The notes below the pieces were generated by a model. The model was not told the origin of the DNA, ran no database searches, and saw only the letters and a list, made by a program, of their open reading frames with translations. This document shows positions 53,690-63,910 of a stretch of 64,000 nt of DNA, one piece after another (positions within the stretch are counted from its first letter, which is position 1; each line of letters opens with the position of its first letter). This stretch comes from Staphylococcus schweitzeri (GTDB lineage: Bacteria > Bacillota > Bacilli > Staphylococcales > Staphylococcaceae). The position numbers were made by a program, and so were the translations under genes. The stretch spans positions 136,218-200,217 of the forward strand of contig NZ_PPQS01000039.1 of NCBI RefSeq assembly GCF_002902405.1, in the 5' to 3' direction.

Positions 53690-56320
53690 TTATTTCGCAT
53701 CATACCAAGTTGCACCATAACTTGAATCTACTTTTAATGGAACATCTAACTGTAAAGCATTTTCCATAATATCTTCAACGAAGTCACTAAATGATTCAAC
53801 TTCCGATTTAGGCACTTCAAAGATTAATTCATCATGTACTTGTAATAATAGTTTAGCTTGGTATGTTGTGTCTTTCATTTTTTCTGCAAATTTAACCATT
53901 GCTAATTTAATGATATCTGCTGCACTGCCTTGAATTGGTGTATTCATTGCTGTACGTTCTGCAAATCCACGCAAGTTAAAATTACGGCTCGTTATGTCAG
54001 GTATATATCTACGACGATGTAATAACGTTTCAACATAACCTAATGCTTTAGCATCCTTAACAATATCAGACATATATTGTTTTACACCTGGGAAACTTGC
54101 CAAATAGTCATCAATAAATGCTTTCGCTTTTTTCCTAGTGATACCTAAGCTTTGACTTAAACCATAGTCACTTATTCCATAAACTATACCAAAGTTAACG
54201 GCTTTTGCTTGTCGACGCATTAAACTATCAACTTGATCCGCTTCAACTCCAAACACTTTCATGGCAGTTGCTGTATGAATATCATCACCATTAATAAATG
54301 CTTCTTTCATACTCTCATCTTGTGTAATATGCGCTAGCACACGTAATTCGATTTGAGAGTAGTCAGCTGATAATATAACACTATCTTTAGACGTTGGTTT
54401 AAATGCTTTTCTAATTTTACGTCCTTCTTCAAGTCTAACTGGAATATTTTGCAAGTTTGGATCTATACTTGATAAGCGACCTGTTTGAGCTAATGTTTGA
54501 TTAAAACGTGTATGAATACGTTGATCATCACTTATCACTTTTTGTAATCCTTCAACATAAGTCGATTGTAATTTTGATAATTGACGATATTCTAAAATAG
54601 AATCAATTATTGGATGGTCACCTTGCAATTGTTCTAAAACATCAACTGCTGTTGAATAACCTGTCTTCGTCTTTTTAATAACTGGTAATTTCAATGTTTC
54701 AAACAACACAACACCTAATTGTTTTGGCGAATTAATGTTAAATACTTCACCAGCAGCCTCATGAATATTTTTTATTAAAACATCTAATTTTTGTTGGATT
54801 TCGATCTCCATTTCCTTTAAATCATTAATGTCAGTATATATACCTGTTTCTTCCATTTCACTTAAAATTTGAGCAAGAGGTAGTTCTAAATCAGCTAATA
54901 GTTCAACTTGATTATATTCTTCTAACTGCTTATCCATATTTGGTTTTGAAAAATAAATCGCATCAGTAATAGACGCTACATATGGATTTAAAACATCATC
55001 TTCAGGTACTTTAAATTTTTTACCTTTACCATAAATACTAATATCATCTTTTACAAAACTTTGACCATATAAGGAAACGACTGATTGAACGTCACTAATT
55101 GTGCGTGATGGATCAATAATATAACTAGCTAACATAATATCGAAAGTAATATTTTGAATTTTTATGTTTAAGCGGTGAGATGCAACGTATGTTTTTTTCG
55201 CGTCATAAACAACTTTTTTCGTCTTTGGATTCTCCAACCATTTAACTAATTCTTCATGTTTCTTTATATCTTCAGCATTAATAACTACATGTTTATCGCC
55301 TGTAAACAAAGAGAATTTTAAAATATTGTCTTTCAAATAATTGCCACCGTCTAGTTCTAAATGAATTGCAGCTTCTTTTAATGAACCAAAGTCCACTTTG
55401 TCAAATGTTGTATCTATATCAAAAGTCTTCTCTTCTGATTCCTCTTTACCTATTGTTTGATCTAAGTCACCTAGTAATTGTTTGAATTCTAACTTCTTAA
55501 ATAATTCAATTTTTTCTTGTTGGTCATCTTGATTAGTCATTAATGTATCTTCTAAGCAAACTTCTATTGGACTATCCACATTAATCGTCGCTAATTCTTT
55601 ACTCATTAATGCATCTTCTTTACTATTTTCAAGTTTCTCTTTTAACTTTTTACCTGAAACTTCATCTAGATGCTCATAAACACCTTCTACTGTATTAAAT
55701 TGATTTAATAATTTAATAGCCGTTTTTTCACCAACACCTGCGACACCCGGAATGTTATCAGATGAATCTCCCATTAAACCTTTCATATCAACAATTTGAC
55801 TAGGTGTTAATCCATTATATTTTTCCGCTATAAATTCAGGCGTATAATGGTCTACATCAGTAACACCTTTTTTAGTGTAATAAATTGTTACATTGTCAGT
55901 AGCAAGCTGAGTTAAATCTCGATCTCCAGTAATGATAATTGTTTGAAATCCTGCCTTATCTGCTTCTTTGCTTAATGTACCAATAATGTCGTCTGCCTCA
56001 TAATTATCTAATTCATAACGTTTAATATGATAAGCATCTAATAGTTGACGTATATATGGAAACTGCTCACTTAATTCTGGTGGCGTCTTTTGACGACCAC
56101 CTTTATACTCACTGTACTTTTCGTGTCTGAAAGTTGTTTTACCTGCATCAAACGCAACTAAAAAATGATCTGGTTTTTCTTCTTTTAAAATTTTCTCTAA
56201 TAACATAGCAAAACCATATACAGCATTAGTATGAATGCCAGCTTTGTTTGATAACAAAGGTAACGCATAAAAAGCTCTAAAACTTAAGCTATTACCATCA
56301 ATTAATACTAATTTATTCAC
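53690..56320 (-). CDS. polA: DNA polymerase I
   Basis: Repair polymerase and Okazaki processor. The 876 residues have a 5' nuclease domain (GRQKTPPELSEQFPYIRQLL; DRDLTQLA), a degenerate 3'-5' exonuclease domain (as in other Gram-positive PolA), and the polymerase palm/fingers (ADYSQIELRVLAHIT; RRQAKAVNFGIVYGIS; LLQVHDELIFEVP). Start is GTG 56318-56320 with GGAGG 7-8 bases upstream. First gene of polA-mutM-coaE. Confidence 0.97.
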   Translation of the reverse strand: MNKLVLIDGNSLSFRAFYALPLLSNKAGIHTNAVYGFAMLLEKILKEEKPDHFLVAFDAGKTTFRHEKYSEYKGGRQKTPPELSEQFPYIRQLLDAYHIKRYELDNYEADDIIGTLSKEADKAGFQTIIITGDRDLTQLATDNVTIYYTKKGVTDVDHYTPEFIAEKYNGLTPSQIVDMKGLMGDSSDNIPGVAGVGEKTAIKLLNQFNTVEGVYEHLDEVSGKKLKEKLENSKEDALMSKELATINVDSPIEVCLEDTLMTNQDDQQEKIELFKKLEFKQLLGDLDQTIGKEESEEKTFDIDTTFDKVDFGSLKEAAIHLELDGGNYLKDNILKFSLFTGDKHVVINAEDIKKHEELVKWLENPKTKKVVYDAKKTYVASHRLNIKIQNITFDIMLASYIIDPSRTISDVQSVVSLYGQSFVKDDISIYGKGKKFKVPEDDVLNPYVASITDAIYFSKPNMDKQLEEYNQVELLADLELPLAQILSEMEETGIYTDINDLKEMEIEIQQKLDVLIKNIHEAAGEVFNINSPKQLGVVLFETLKLPVIKKTKTGYSTAVDVLEQLQGDHPIIDSILEYRQLSKLQSTYVEGLQKVISDDQRIHTRFNQTLAQTGRLSSIDPNLQNIPVRLEEGRKIRKAFKPTSKDSVILSADYSQIELRVLAHITQDESMKEAFINGDDIHTATAMKVFGVEADQVDSLMRRQAKAVNFGIVYGISDYGLSQSLGITRKKAKAFIDDYLASFPGVKQYMSDIVKDAKALGYVETLLHRRRYIPDITSRNFNLRGFAERTAMNTPIQGSAADIIKLAMVKFAEKMKDTTYQAKLLLQVHDELIFEVPKSEVESFSDFVEDIMENALQLDVPLKVDSSYGATWYDAK

Positions 56321-56512
56321 TATTTTAACCTCCAGAACTAATTTATTTATATTTTAGCATATTCGTCAGCCATGTCGTAATTAAAGAAACTATTACTTAT
56401 ATTATTTGTGATTCATCAATTTTCAGCACTTTAATTTTCGGAAAATACAAACTAATTATTGTAGCAAATGAAATCTATCCATCAATGTATAGATTTATTT
56501 TTGAGTCATACC

Positions 56513-56552
56513 AAAAAGGCATAAGCATGATAATACGAACATGCTTATGCCT
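56513..56552 (-). terminator. Terminator of the polytopic membrane protein gene
   Basis: Stem aggcataagcatg/catgcttatgcct with TTTTTGG on the minus strand, about 30 bases past its stop. Confidence 0.9.
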
Positions 56553-56581
56553 CATCAATTAAGTTTGTAATTAAAATTCAC

Positions 56582-58069
56582 TTATGATTCATCTGAACCA
56601 AAAGGTATATATTTAACTTTAGTCATTTTTGGTAATTCTTCATAATTGTTAAACCACTCTTGATAGTTCTTATTTATTGGTGATGGATGATGCATATAAT
56701 GCTCGAATGGTAGTGACTCAACAGTATAAACTTCTTGACGTGGATGGTCTTTAATTTGTTGTTTTAATAACTGAATTCTTTGTTCATGTTCAAAATGTAC
56801 ATAACTAAATGCACTTAAATACACCATTGCTAATGCTATAGCGGTACCTTTAATATACTTGATACTAATCGTTTTATATTTTCGAAATTCTTTTATTAAA
56901 ATTATCAAAATAATGGCATGTAAAGTATATACGACTAAAAAGTTACCTGGTTCAATTGGTGTTACAATGACTAGTGCCATTGCTGCAATAAAAATTGAAA
57001 TAAGTAATATATATAGTGTGATTTGCGTTTTTTGGTCAGTTATACATAGATATATTCCGACAAACAATGATAACAAAAAATAACTACACACAATAATATT
57101 CACAAAACTAACTAAACCAATATCTGTGTTTTTATTCAGTAAAAATTGATTGTAGAACAGTAAATAATACACAGGTAAAGTGATAAATCCAATCATTATA
57201 ATTCTGCGTTTTAATAAAGTTAAATGTAAATAACGCTCACTTCGTAGTAAAAGATATATAATTATTGCAGAAATCATGCATAAAATGATGATCTGACTAA
57301 AAATCACACCATAAGGGAGTGATGTCGATATCATTTCCGCAAATTTAGAAAAGATACCTTGATTATTAGAAACATGTTGATATTCAGAACCTTCGAATAA
57401 GATTTTACGATAATTGGGATTTGAAAACATAATAATTGTACCAATAGTTGCAATCATAAATGAAAACAATAACTTATAATTAAGCATACGATTCGCCGTA
57501 AAATCATATAAAAATGCTAATATTAAAATTAAACAATTAAAAAGCGTTACATTTTCCATGAATAACTGTCCAAAAAAGCATAATACATAAAATAAAACTG
57601 TAATAGCGACGGGTTGTTTCCTCTTATATATAATTGCATTGATACAATAATAAATTATATATAGAGATATTAGAGTTGACGTTGCATAATTGTAAAATCC
57701 AGCAAACCACCCATACGTATCAGCATAAATTGTACTAGGCATAATTAGCATTAGAGAAAATGCTAATAAATAATAACTCGCCCAATCTTTACATTGTGTA
57801 ATAAGCATAATCATCCAAATGATACCTGTGCTAATAAGACCAAATGACAGCCAACGCAACCAGCTTACATGGACGGCTATTATTTCAAAGATATTTCCAA
57901 TGTAACGGCCATTTAGCGATGCAAAACCCACTTTTAAAATATCAGTATTGTAATTGCTAAACCATTGCAAATCATCGTGCATAAGTGGTAATAGAATACC
58001 CATAAAAGTATAAAACAATAATATCGCAATTAATATCATAGTTGTTTTGTGTAGTTGAATTGTTTTCAC
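56582..58069 (-). CDS. Polytopic membrane protein, possible GT-C-type glycosyltransferase
   Basis: A 495-residue integral membrane protein with about 12 helices. After the first helix an extracytoplasmic loop carries LMHDDLQWFSNY, and later YADTYGWFAGFYNYATS; the C-terminus is a soluble tail (LPFEHYMHHPSPINKNYQEW). The Asp-Asp motif in the first outside loop and multi-helix fold resemble polyprenol-dependent (GT-C) glycosyltransferases and the DUF6056 group; this is inference. Start GTG 58067-58069 has GAGG 9 bases upstream; an upstream TTG is weaker. Monocistronic between phoR and polA with a terminator. Confidence 0.65.
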   Translation of the reverse strand: MKTIQLHKTTMILIAILLFYTFMGILLPLMHDDLQWFSNYNTDILKVGFASLNGRYIGNIFEIIAVHVSWLRWLSFGLISTGIIWMIMLITQCKDWASYYLLAFSLMLIMPSTIYADTYGWFAGFYNYATSTLISLYIIYYCINAIIYKRKQPVAITVLFYVLCFFGQLFMENVTLFNCLILILAFLYDFTANRMLNYKLLFSFMIATIGTIIMFSNPNYRKILFEGSEYQHVSNNQGIFSKFAEMISTSLPYGVIFSQIIILCMISAIIIYLLLRSERYLHLTLLKRRIIMIGFITLPVYYLLFYNQFLLNKNTDIGLVSFVNIIVCSYFLLSLFVGIYLCITDQKTQITLYILLISIFIAAMALVIVTPIEPGNFLVVYTLHAIILIILIKEFRKYKTISIKYIKGTAIALAMVYLSAFSYVHFEHEQRIQLLKQQIKDHPRQEVYTVESLPFEHYMHHPSPINKNYQEWFNNYEELPKMTKVKYIPFGSDES

Positions 58070-58530
58070 TTTATCAATCCTCAAATCTAGTTAAATTTTC
58101 CTCAACTTGAAGGTTGAAAAATTAAATCACTGTTTAGAGTTAGCTATCATTTTCACCTATTCATGTCTTCTCAATCAAATTAGATAAACGAGGTATTTAA
58201 GTTCACTTATCTTCACTATATAAAATTCGCCCCTCGCCTTAATACATATACGAATTTATATACCTAATTTTAAAATATTTGAATTAAGTTTTATTTTCTT
58301 TCAATTAAAACTTTCCACTTTTTTCTCATAAGCATCTATTTTTAGTCCACTTCTAAAATTTCTTTATTATAATAAATATATTATAAAATTGCTTAATTCA
58401 CAACAATCTATTGTGTTGTAATGTGTTCAATATTAAATCTAGTTACATCATTACTTAATTTATTCAGTTCATTACATAATGAAAAAGGTAACAACAACGT
58501 GAAAAACACGTGCTGTTACCTTTACATTGT
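58070..58530. other. Intergenic region phoR / polytopic membrane protein
   Basis: About 460 AT-rich bases without a convincing gene. It contains the phoR terminator at its high end, short inverted repeats (tcaac/gttga near 58105; cacaaca/tgtgttg near 58400-58418) and probably the promoter for the membrane protein. No known RNA recognised. Confidence 0.4.
58482..58523 (-). terminator. Terminator of phoP-phoR
   Basis: Stem aaaggtaacagcacgtg/cgttgttacctttt-type hairpin with T run on the minus strand, 8 bases past the phoR stop. Confidence 0.88.
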
Positions 58531-60195
58531 CTATGCTTTATAATCTTTTAAGGTGACTTTAAAAGTTGAACCTTGTCCAACTTGACTACTAACTTCAATG
58601 TTTCCTTGGTGAGCTTCAACGATATGCTTTGTAATAGATAATCCAAGTCCAGTTCCACCCGAGTCACGACTTCGCGCCTTATCTACTCTATAAAACCTTT
58701 CAAAAATTCGTTGTTGATCCTCTGATTTAATACCAATACCAAAATCTTGCACTTCAAAAACAACGTTGAAATCGTCACGATATACACGAACGTCAATTTC
58801 TCCATTTTCAAATGAATAATTAATCGCATTTGTTAACAAGTTCGTAATGACTTGCGCGATTTTACTTTCTTGTGCTTTTACAATAACATCTGTTTGTATA
58901 TCTGTATGAATTTTAATATTTTTTTGATTTGCTTGCGTCATCATATTATTTATAATGCGTTTTGTTAAATCTGATAAATTCATATATTCTATGTCTAGCT
59001 CAGCATGTTGTTCGATATGAGATAAGTCTAATAGGTCTGTGACAAGAGATTCAATTCTGTTTGATTCTTTTAAAATAATGTTTAAAAACATATCTAATGA
59101 TTCTGAATCATTTTTAGCACCATCAATTAGTGTTTCTGCAAAACCTTTAATTGAAGTAATCGGCGTCTTCAATTCATGCGAAACATTTGCCACAAATTCC
59201 CGTCTTAAATTTTCAAGTTGTTTTAAATTTGTAATATCATGCATAACCACAAGAATACCCTGTAAACTTTTTTGTGATCTCGTTAAAATCGGTACACATG
59301 AAATATCAAAATACTTGGTGTGTACTGTATTAATTGATACTTCTAATTGTTCGTAAATTGGTTTTTCAATTTTAAAACTTTCTAAAATTAACTGTTCTAT
59401 TTCTGTATTTACATAACCATGGTAGCTTATTTGTTCAATATTATGTGAAATATTAAATTGTTCATAATATGCTTTATTCGCTACTACAATTTTCCCATTA
59501 CGATCTATCATTAAAATTGCGCTCGGAATATTTTCAATCGTCGTTTTTAATCGATTGGATTGAATTTTTTGCTCGTTATTTAACTTTTGAAGACGTCTTG
59601 CTAAATCATTGGTTGATACAAAAAGCGCTTTAGTCTCAACAACATTACTTTCTGGTACACGAATGTGATAATAACCATTTGCTAATAGTTGTGTTGCATA
59701 TGTCACCTCTTGAATAGGACGGATTAATGTTCGTTTAAAACTACGACTCGCAAAATAGAGACAAATAAGGACTATTAAGCAAGTTAGAACTAAGTATTTC
59801 CACAATGTCCAATGCATTTCAGAGATATCACTGTTGTAACCTTTAATCCAAACATGATAATCGTTAACTTTCTTATTAAAAGTAAAAATATCTTTATTCT
59901 GAATATAACTTTCTTCAGTCTTTATTGCTTTCAATTGACCACTTTTAAAAACATTTTCATCATTTTTAGTAATCAATAAATCTACATTCTGTTGCTTGAC
60001 AATTTTTTTAAGTTTATTGATTTCATTATCTTGTAATAAATATATATAGGATCTTGCATCTGTAGCTAGAGCTTGTTCATGTTTTTCAGATAAGACGTAA
60101 GTGATGGAAGCATGAATAATAATACCTAATGTGACAAAGCTGATAATCAAAATTGTACTTATCAACAACATTAGGCGATGGTGAAACTTCATCAT
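58531..60195 (-). CDS. phoR: Phosphate-sensing sensor histidine kinase PhoR
   Basis: Membrane histidine kinase of the phosphate-starvation system. The 554 residues have two N-terminal helices (about 9-31 and 130-150) flanking an extracytoplasmic sensor, HAMP (RTLIRPIQEVTYATQLLANG), a PAS domain (IENIPSAILMIDRNGKIVVA), HisKA with phospho-His in NVSHELKTPITS, and HATPase (DFGIGI; GGTGLGLSI). The start overlaps the phoP stop by one base with little ribosome site, implying coupling. Confidence 0.93.
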   Translation of the reverse strand: MMKFHHRLMLLISTILIISFVTLGIIIHASITYVLSEKHEQALATDARSYIYLLQDNEINKLKKIVKQQNVDLLITKNDENVFKSGQLKAIKTEESYIQNKDIFTFNKKVNDYHVWIKGYNSDISEMHWTLWKYLVLTCLIVLICLYFASRSFKRTLIRPIQEVTYATQLLANGYYHIRVPESNVVETKALFVSTNDLARRLQKLNNEQKIQSNRLKTTIENIPSAILMIDRNGKIVVANKAYYEQFNISHNIEQISYHGYVNTEIEQLILESFKIEKPIYEQLEVSINTVHTKYFDISCVPILTRSQKSLQGILVVMHDITNLKQLENLRREFVANVSHELKTPITSIKGFAETLIDGAKNDSESLDMFLNIILKESNRIESLVTDLLDLSHIEQHAELDIEYMNLSDLTKRIINNMMTQANQKNIKIHTDIQTDVIVKAQESKIAQVITNLLTNAINYSFENGEIDVRVYRDDFNVVFEVQDFGIGIKSEDQQRIFERFYRVDKARSRDSGGTGLGLSITKHIVEAHQGNIEVSSQVGQGSTFKVTLKDYKA

Positions 60196-60896
60196 TATTC
60201 TTTTGGTCTTTCTAATTTATAGCCTAAACCACGTACTGTTTTAATGAGTTGTGGCTTCTTAGGATTATCTTCTAATTTATCTCTTAGGTGGCTAATATGG
60301 ACATCAACGATTCTTGAATCTCCAGCAAATTCATAATTCCATACTGTATTTAACATGTGCTCTCTCGTAATAACTCTGCCTTGTCTTTCTATTAAATAAA
60401 GTAATAGTTCAAATTCTTTCGGAGTTAGCTCCAACAACTCATTGTGCTTATATACTTCGAAATAATCTGGTCTAATTCGTATTGATCCGATAGTAATATC
60501 ATCTTCAATTTCTTCTACTTCTTTTACAAATTGCGAACGTCTTAAAATTGCTTTCACACGTGCAACAACTTCTCTAGGTGAAAAAGGTTTAGTCATATAG
60601 TCATCCGCGCCTAATTCTAAGCCTAAGACCCGATCAAATTCATCATTTTTTGCCGTTAACATTAATATAGGGACTAAATTTTTATTTGTTCTAACTGTCT
60701 TACATACTTCAATGCCATCTTTCTTTGGTAACATAACATCTAAAATAATTAAATCCGGCTGTTCATTTTCTACCTTTTCTAAAGCTTCATCACCATCAAA
60801 CGCGACAACAACTTCATAACCAGCAGTTTCTAAGTTATATTTAAGTAATGTTACGATTGAATGTTCGTCATCTACTACCAACACTTTTTGCGACAT
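60195..60896 (-). CDS. phoP: Phosphate response regulator PhoP
   Basis: OmpR-type response regulator, 233 residues: receiver with acidic DDEH and phospho-acceptor D53 (LIILDVMLPKKDG), K in LTAK, and a winged helix (ELTPKEFELLLYLIE; RVITREHMLNTVW; TVRGLGYKLE). AGGGAGG before the ATG. Family naming follows the position between icd and polA, as in Bacillus and staphylococci. Confidence 0.95.
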   Translation of the reverse strand: MSQKVLVVDDEHSIVTLLKYNLETAGYEVVVAFDGDEALEKVENEQPDLIILDVMLPKKDGIEVCKTVRTNKNLVPILMLTAKNDEFDRVLGLELGADDYMTKPFSPREVVARVKAILRRSQFVKEVEEIEDDITIGSIRIRPDYFEVYKHNELLELTPKEFELLLYLIERQGRVITREHMLNTVWNYEFAGDSRIVDVHISHLRDKLEDNPKKPQLIKTVRGLGYKLERPKE

Positions 60897-61075
60897 AGTA
60901 TGCCTCCCTAACTTATAATTATATTTACATTATAACCGAACTTTTTATAAAAATAACATCCTACACATTATCTTTACACATTTTTTACATTGCTTTACAT
61001 ATAATCAAAAGTACACTTCATACTTATTTACCAATTTTAATATAATTACATTTTCAAATAATACCTTCTATAATT

Positions 61076-61112
61076 AAAAAGATGAACCTAGCATTACATT
61101 TTGCCAGGCTCA
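61076..61112 (-). terminator. Terminator of citZ-icd
   Basis: Stem gagcctggc/gctaggttc with T run (minus strand), 16 bases past the icd stop. Confidence 0.75.
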
Positions 61113-61127
61113 CCTACATTTATTATC

Positions 61128-62396
61128 TTATTTTAAATTTTTAATTAATTCATCTGCAAAAGCTGAAGTTGAAACTTCTTCAGCACCATCCATTAATCGA
61201 GCAAAATCATAAGTTACAACTTTGGAAGCAATAGTATCTTCAATAGATTCTGTAATCTTATCTGCCGCTTCTTGCCATCCTAAATGCTCTAACATTAATA
61301 CAGAACTTAAAATAACAGAAGATGGATTCACTTTATTTAAGCCAGCATATTTTGGTGCAGTACCGTGTGTTGCTTCAAAAATAGCATGACCTGTTTCATA
61401 ATTAATATTCGCACCTGGAGCAATACCTATACCACCAACTTGTGCTGCTAATGCATCTGAAATGTAATCACCATTCAAATTCATTGTAGCTACAACATCA
61501 TGCTCAGCTGGGCGCGTTAAAATTTGTTGTAAGAAGATATCAGCAATTGAGTCTTTAATGATGATTTTGCCTTCTTTTTCAGCTTTTTCTTGTGCAGCAT
61601 TTGCAACATCTTTGCCTTCTTTTTCAGCAATTTCATCATACTGTTGCCATGTAAAAACTTTATCTCCAAATTCGTTTATCGCTAAATCATAACCCCATTG
61701 TTTAAATGAACCTTCAGTAAATTTCATAATATTACCTTTATGAACTAAAGTTACTGATTTACGATTATTATCAATCGCATACTGGATTGCTGCTCTAACT
61801 AAACGTTCTGTTCCTTCTTTAGAAACTGGTTTAATACCAATACCTGAAGTTTCTGGGAATCTAATATTCGTAGCCCCCATTTCGTTTTGCAAGAAGTCAA
61901 TTACTTTTTTAACCTCAGGTGTTCCTTCTTTAAATTCAATACCAGCATAGATATCTTCAGTATTTTCTCGGAAAATAACCATATCTACATCTTGAGGACG
62001 TTTAACTGGTGATGGCACCCCTTTAAACCAACGTACAGGTCTCAAACAAGTAAATAAATCTAACTCTTGACGTAACGCTACATTTAAAGATCTAATACCG
62101 CCACCGATTGGCGTTGTTAATGGGCCTTTGACTGCAATTAAATATTCTTTAATTGTGTCAAGCGTTTCTTGTGGTAACCATTCGCCAGTTGTATCAAACG
62201 CTTTTTGACCTGCCAATACTTCTTTCCATTCAATGCGTTTTTCACCGTTATATGCCTTGTCAACTGCAGCATCTATAACACGACTTGCTGCCTCCCAAAT
62301 ATCTGGTCCAATACCATCACCAATAATAAATGGAATAATTGGTTCATTTGGTACATTTAATCCTTCAGTTCCTTGAGTAATTTTTTCTGCAGTCAT
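61128..62396 (-). CDS. icd: Isocitrate dehydrogenase (NADP-dependent)
   Basis: Oxidative decarboxylation of isocitrate to 2-oxoglutarate in the TCA cycle. The 422 residues include the phosphorylatable-type serine loop [47 protein letters not shown] and [22 protein letters not shown] precedes the ATG. It lies 45 bases after citZ in the conserved pair. Confidence 0.97.
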   Translation of the reverse strand: MTAEKITQGTEGLNVPNEPIIPFIIGDGIGPDIWEAASRVIDAAVDKAYNGEKRIEWKEVLAGQKAFDTTGEWLPQETLDTIKEYLIAVKGPLTTPIGGGIRSLNVALRQELDLFTCLRPVRWFKGVPSPVKRPQDVDMVIFRENTEDIYAGIEFKEGTPEVKKVIDFLQNEMGATNIRFPETSGIGIKPVSKEGTERLVRAAIQYAIDNNRKSVTLVHKGNIMKFTEGSFKQWGYDLAINEFGDKVFTWQQYDEIAEKEGKDVANAAQEKAEKEGKIIIKDSIADIFLQQILTRPAEHDVVATMNLNGDYISDALAAQVGGIGIAPGANINYETGHAIFEATHGTAPKYAGLNKVNPSSVILSSVLMLEHLGWQEAADKITESIEDTIASKVVTYDFARLMDGAEEVSTSAFADELIKNLK

Positions 62397-62441
62397 AGTT
62401 ATTTTACCTCCAAAATTTACATCTTCATTTTAATTTTTTGA

Positions 62442-63563
62442 TTATTTTCTTTCTTCAAGCGGAATATATTTACGATTAGTTTCGCCAATATATTTTGCTC
62501 TAGGACGCATAATTCTGTTGTCTTTATATTGTTCTAAAATGTGAGCAATCCATCCTGCAGAACGACTTACTGCAAAGATTGGCGTGAATAAATCATGTGG
62601 TATTTCCATACAGTGATATACACTTGCACTATAAAAGTCAACGTTAGGAATTAGACCTTTTTCTTCAGCCATACGCTTTTCCATTTTTACTGACATTTCA
62701 AATAGTTCTTCACGACCAGCGTCTTTAGTAATTTGACGGCTCATTTCTCTTAAATATTTCGCTCTCGGATCGCCATCTTTGTATACGCGATGTCCGAAGC
62801 CCATTATTTTTTCTTTGTTAGCAAATTTTTCATCTAAATACGTATCGACATTATCTATTGACCCGACTTCAGACAACATTGTCATAACTTGTTCATTTGC
62901 ACCACCATGTAATGGACCTTTTAGTGATCCAACAGCAGCTACTATACCTGAATACATATCTGATAATGATGATACCGCACAACGTGCTGTAAATGCTGAT
63001 GCGTTCAACTCATGGTCAGCATGTAAAATAAGTGCTTTGTTGAATGCCTCAACCTCAATATCAGTTGGTATTTCCCCACGTAACATATATAAAAAGTTTG
63101 CTGCATAACTTAAGTCTGGATTTGGCTTAAGCGGTTCTTTATCCTGTCTCACTCTAGCAAAAGCTGTAACTAACGAAGCAACTTTAGCTTGAATTCGCAT
63201 TGCTCTTTCATAACGATTTTCATCAGATTCGTTCTCTGCATCTGGATCAAAATGAGCAATATATGATAGCGACGTACGTAATGCTGTCATTGGATGAACA
63301 TGATCAGTTACATACTCCTCAAAATGTGTATATACACGAGGATTTAATGTCATGTATTGATTTAATTTCCCCTTTAAATAAGCTAGCTCCTCTTTATTTG
63401 GCAATCTGTAATTCCATAATAGAAAAATAACTTCTTCAAATTGCGCATTTTCAGCTAGATCATCAATATCATAGCCAGCATAAGTTAATTGACTATCAAT
63501 AATTGAACTTATTTTAGTCTCCGCTGCAATAACCCCTTCTAAACCTCTTTGTAATTCTGCCAT
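62442..63563 (-). CDS. citZ: Citrate synthase
   Basis: Condenses acetyl-CoA and oxaloacetate. The 373 residues have LHGGANEQVM, the catalytic His of GFGHRVYKDGDPRAKYL and late MRPRAKYIGETNRKYIPL, a short Gram-positive type II-like enzyme. GGGGAAAT precedes the ATG. First gene of citZ-icd. Confidence 0.97.
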   Translation of the reverse strand: MAELQRGLEGVIAAETKISSIIDSQLTYAGYDIDDLAENAQFEEVIFLLWNYRLPNKEELAYLKGKLNQYMTLNPRVYTHFEEYVTDHVHPMTALRTSLSYIAHFDPDAENESDENRYERAMRIQAKVASLVTAFARVRQDKEPLKPNPDLSYAANFLYMLRGEIPTDIEVEAFNKALILHADHELNASAFTARCAVSSLSDMYSGIVAAVGSLKGPLHGGANEQVMTMLSEVGSIDNVDTYLDEKFANKEKIMGFGHRVYKDGDPRAKYLREMSRQITKDAGREELFEMSVKMEKRMAEEKGLIPNVDFYSASVYHCMEIPHDLFTPIFAVSRSAGWIAHILEQYKDNRIMRPRAKYIGETNRKYIPLEERK

Positions 63564-63910
63564 GATAAATTTCCCCTTTACTGTTTCTTTATGAAATGGC
63601 TTTCAACTAATATTATAGCTAAACGTTATTCGTTTGTGAAATATAAAAACTGGCATTATATATACAGCAACTTTTTTGCAAATCTATGCAAATGTCACAT
63701 AATAGCCACAAATAGCATTATTAAAGCTTTTTAAGGTTGCACTTTATCAACATTTTTTCTAATTAAATAAAAATTTCAATTGGTTATTATATATGATTAT
63801 AAAATCCAAAGTATATTAACATGGAATTTTACACATTTTTACCAAAAATAATTGTATATATCCTAATATAAGTGCATAATAAACATATCTATATTTAAGG
63901 GAGATGTCTT
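63564..63910. other. Divergent intergenic region citZ / permease
   Basis: Holds both promoters. On the minus strand TTTCAC (63636-63641), 18 bases, TATAAT (63612-63617) fits a citZ promoter with a weak -35. A plus-strand promoter for the permease must lie near 63850-63890 but was not resolved. No gene seen. Confidence 0.5.

Noticed and set aside
58070-58530. Possible small RNA between phoR and the membrane protein
   Set aside because: Inverted repeats are short and no promoter-terminator pair defines a transcript apart from the phoR terminator.
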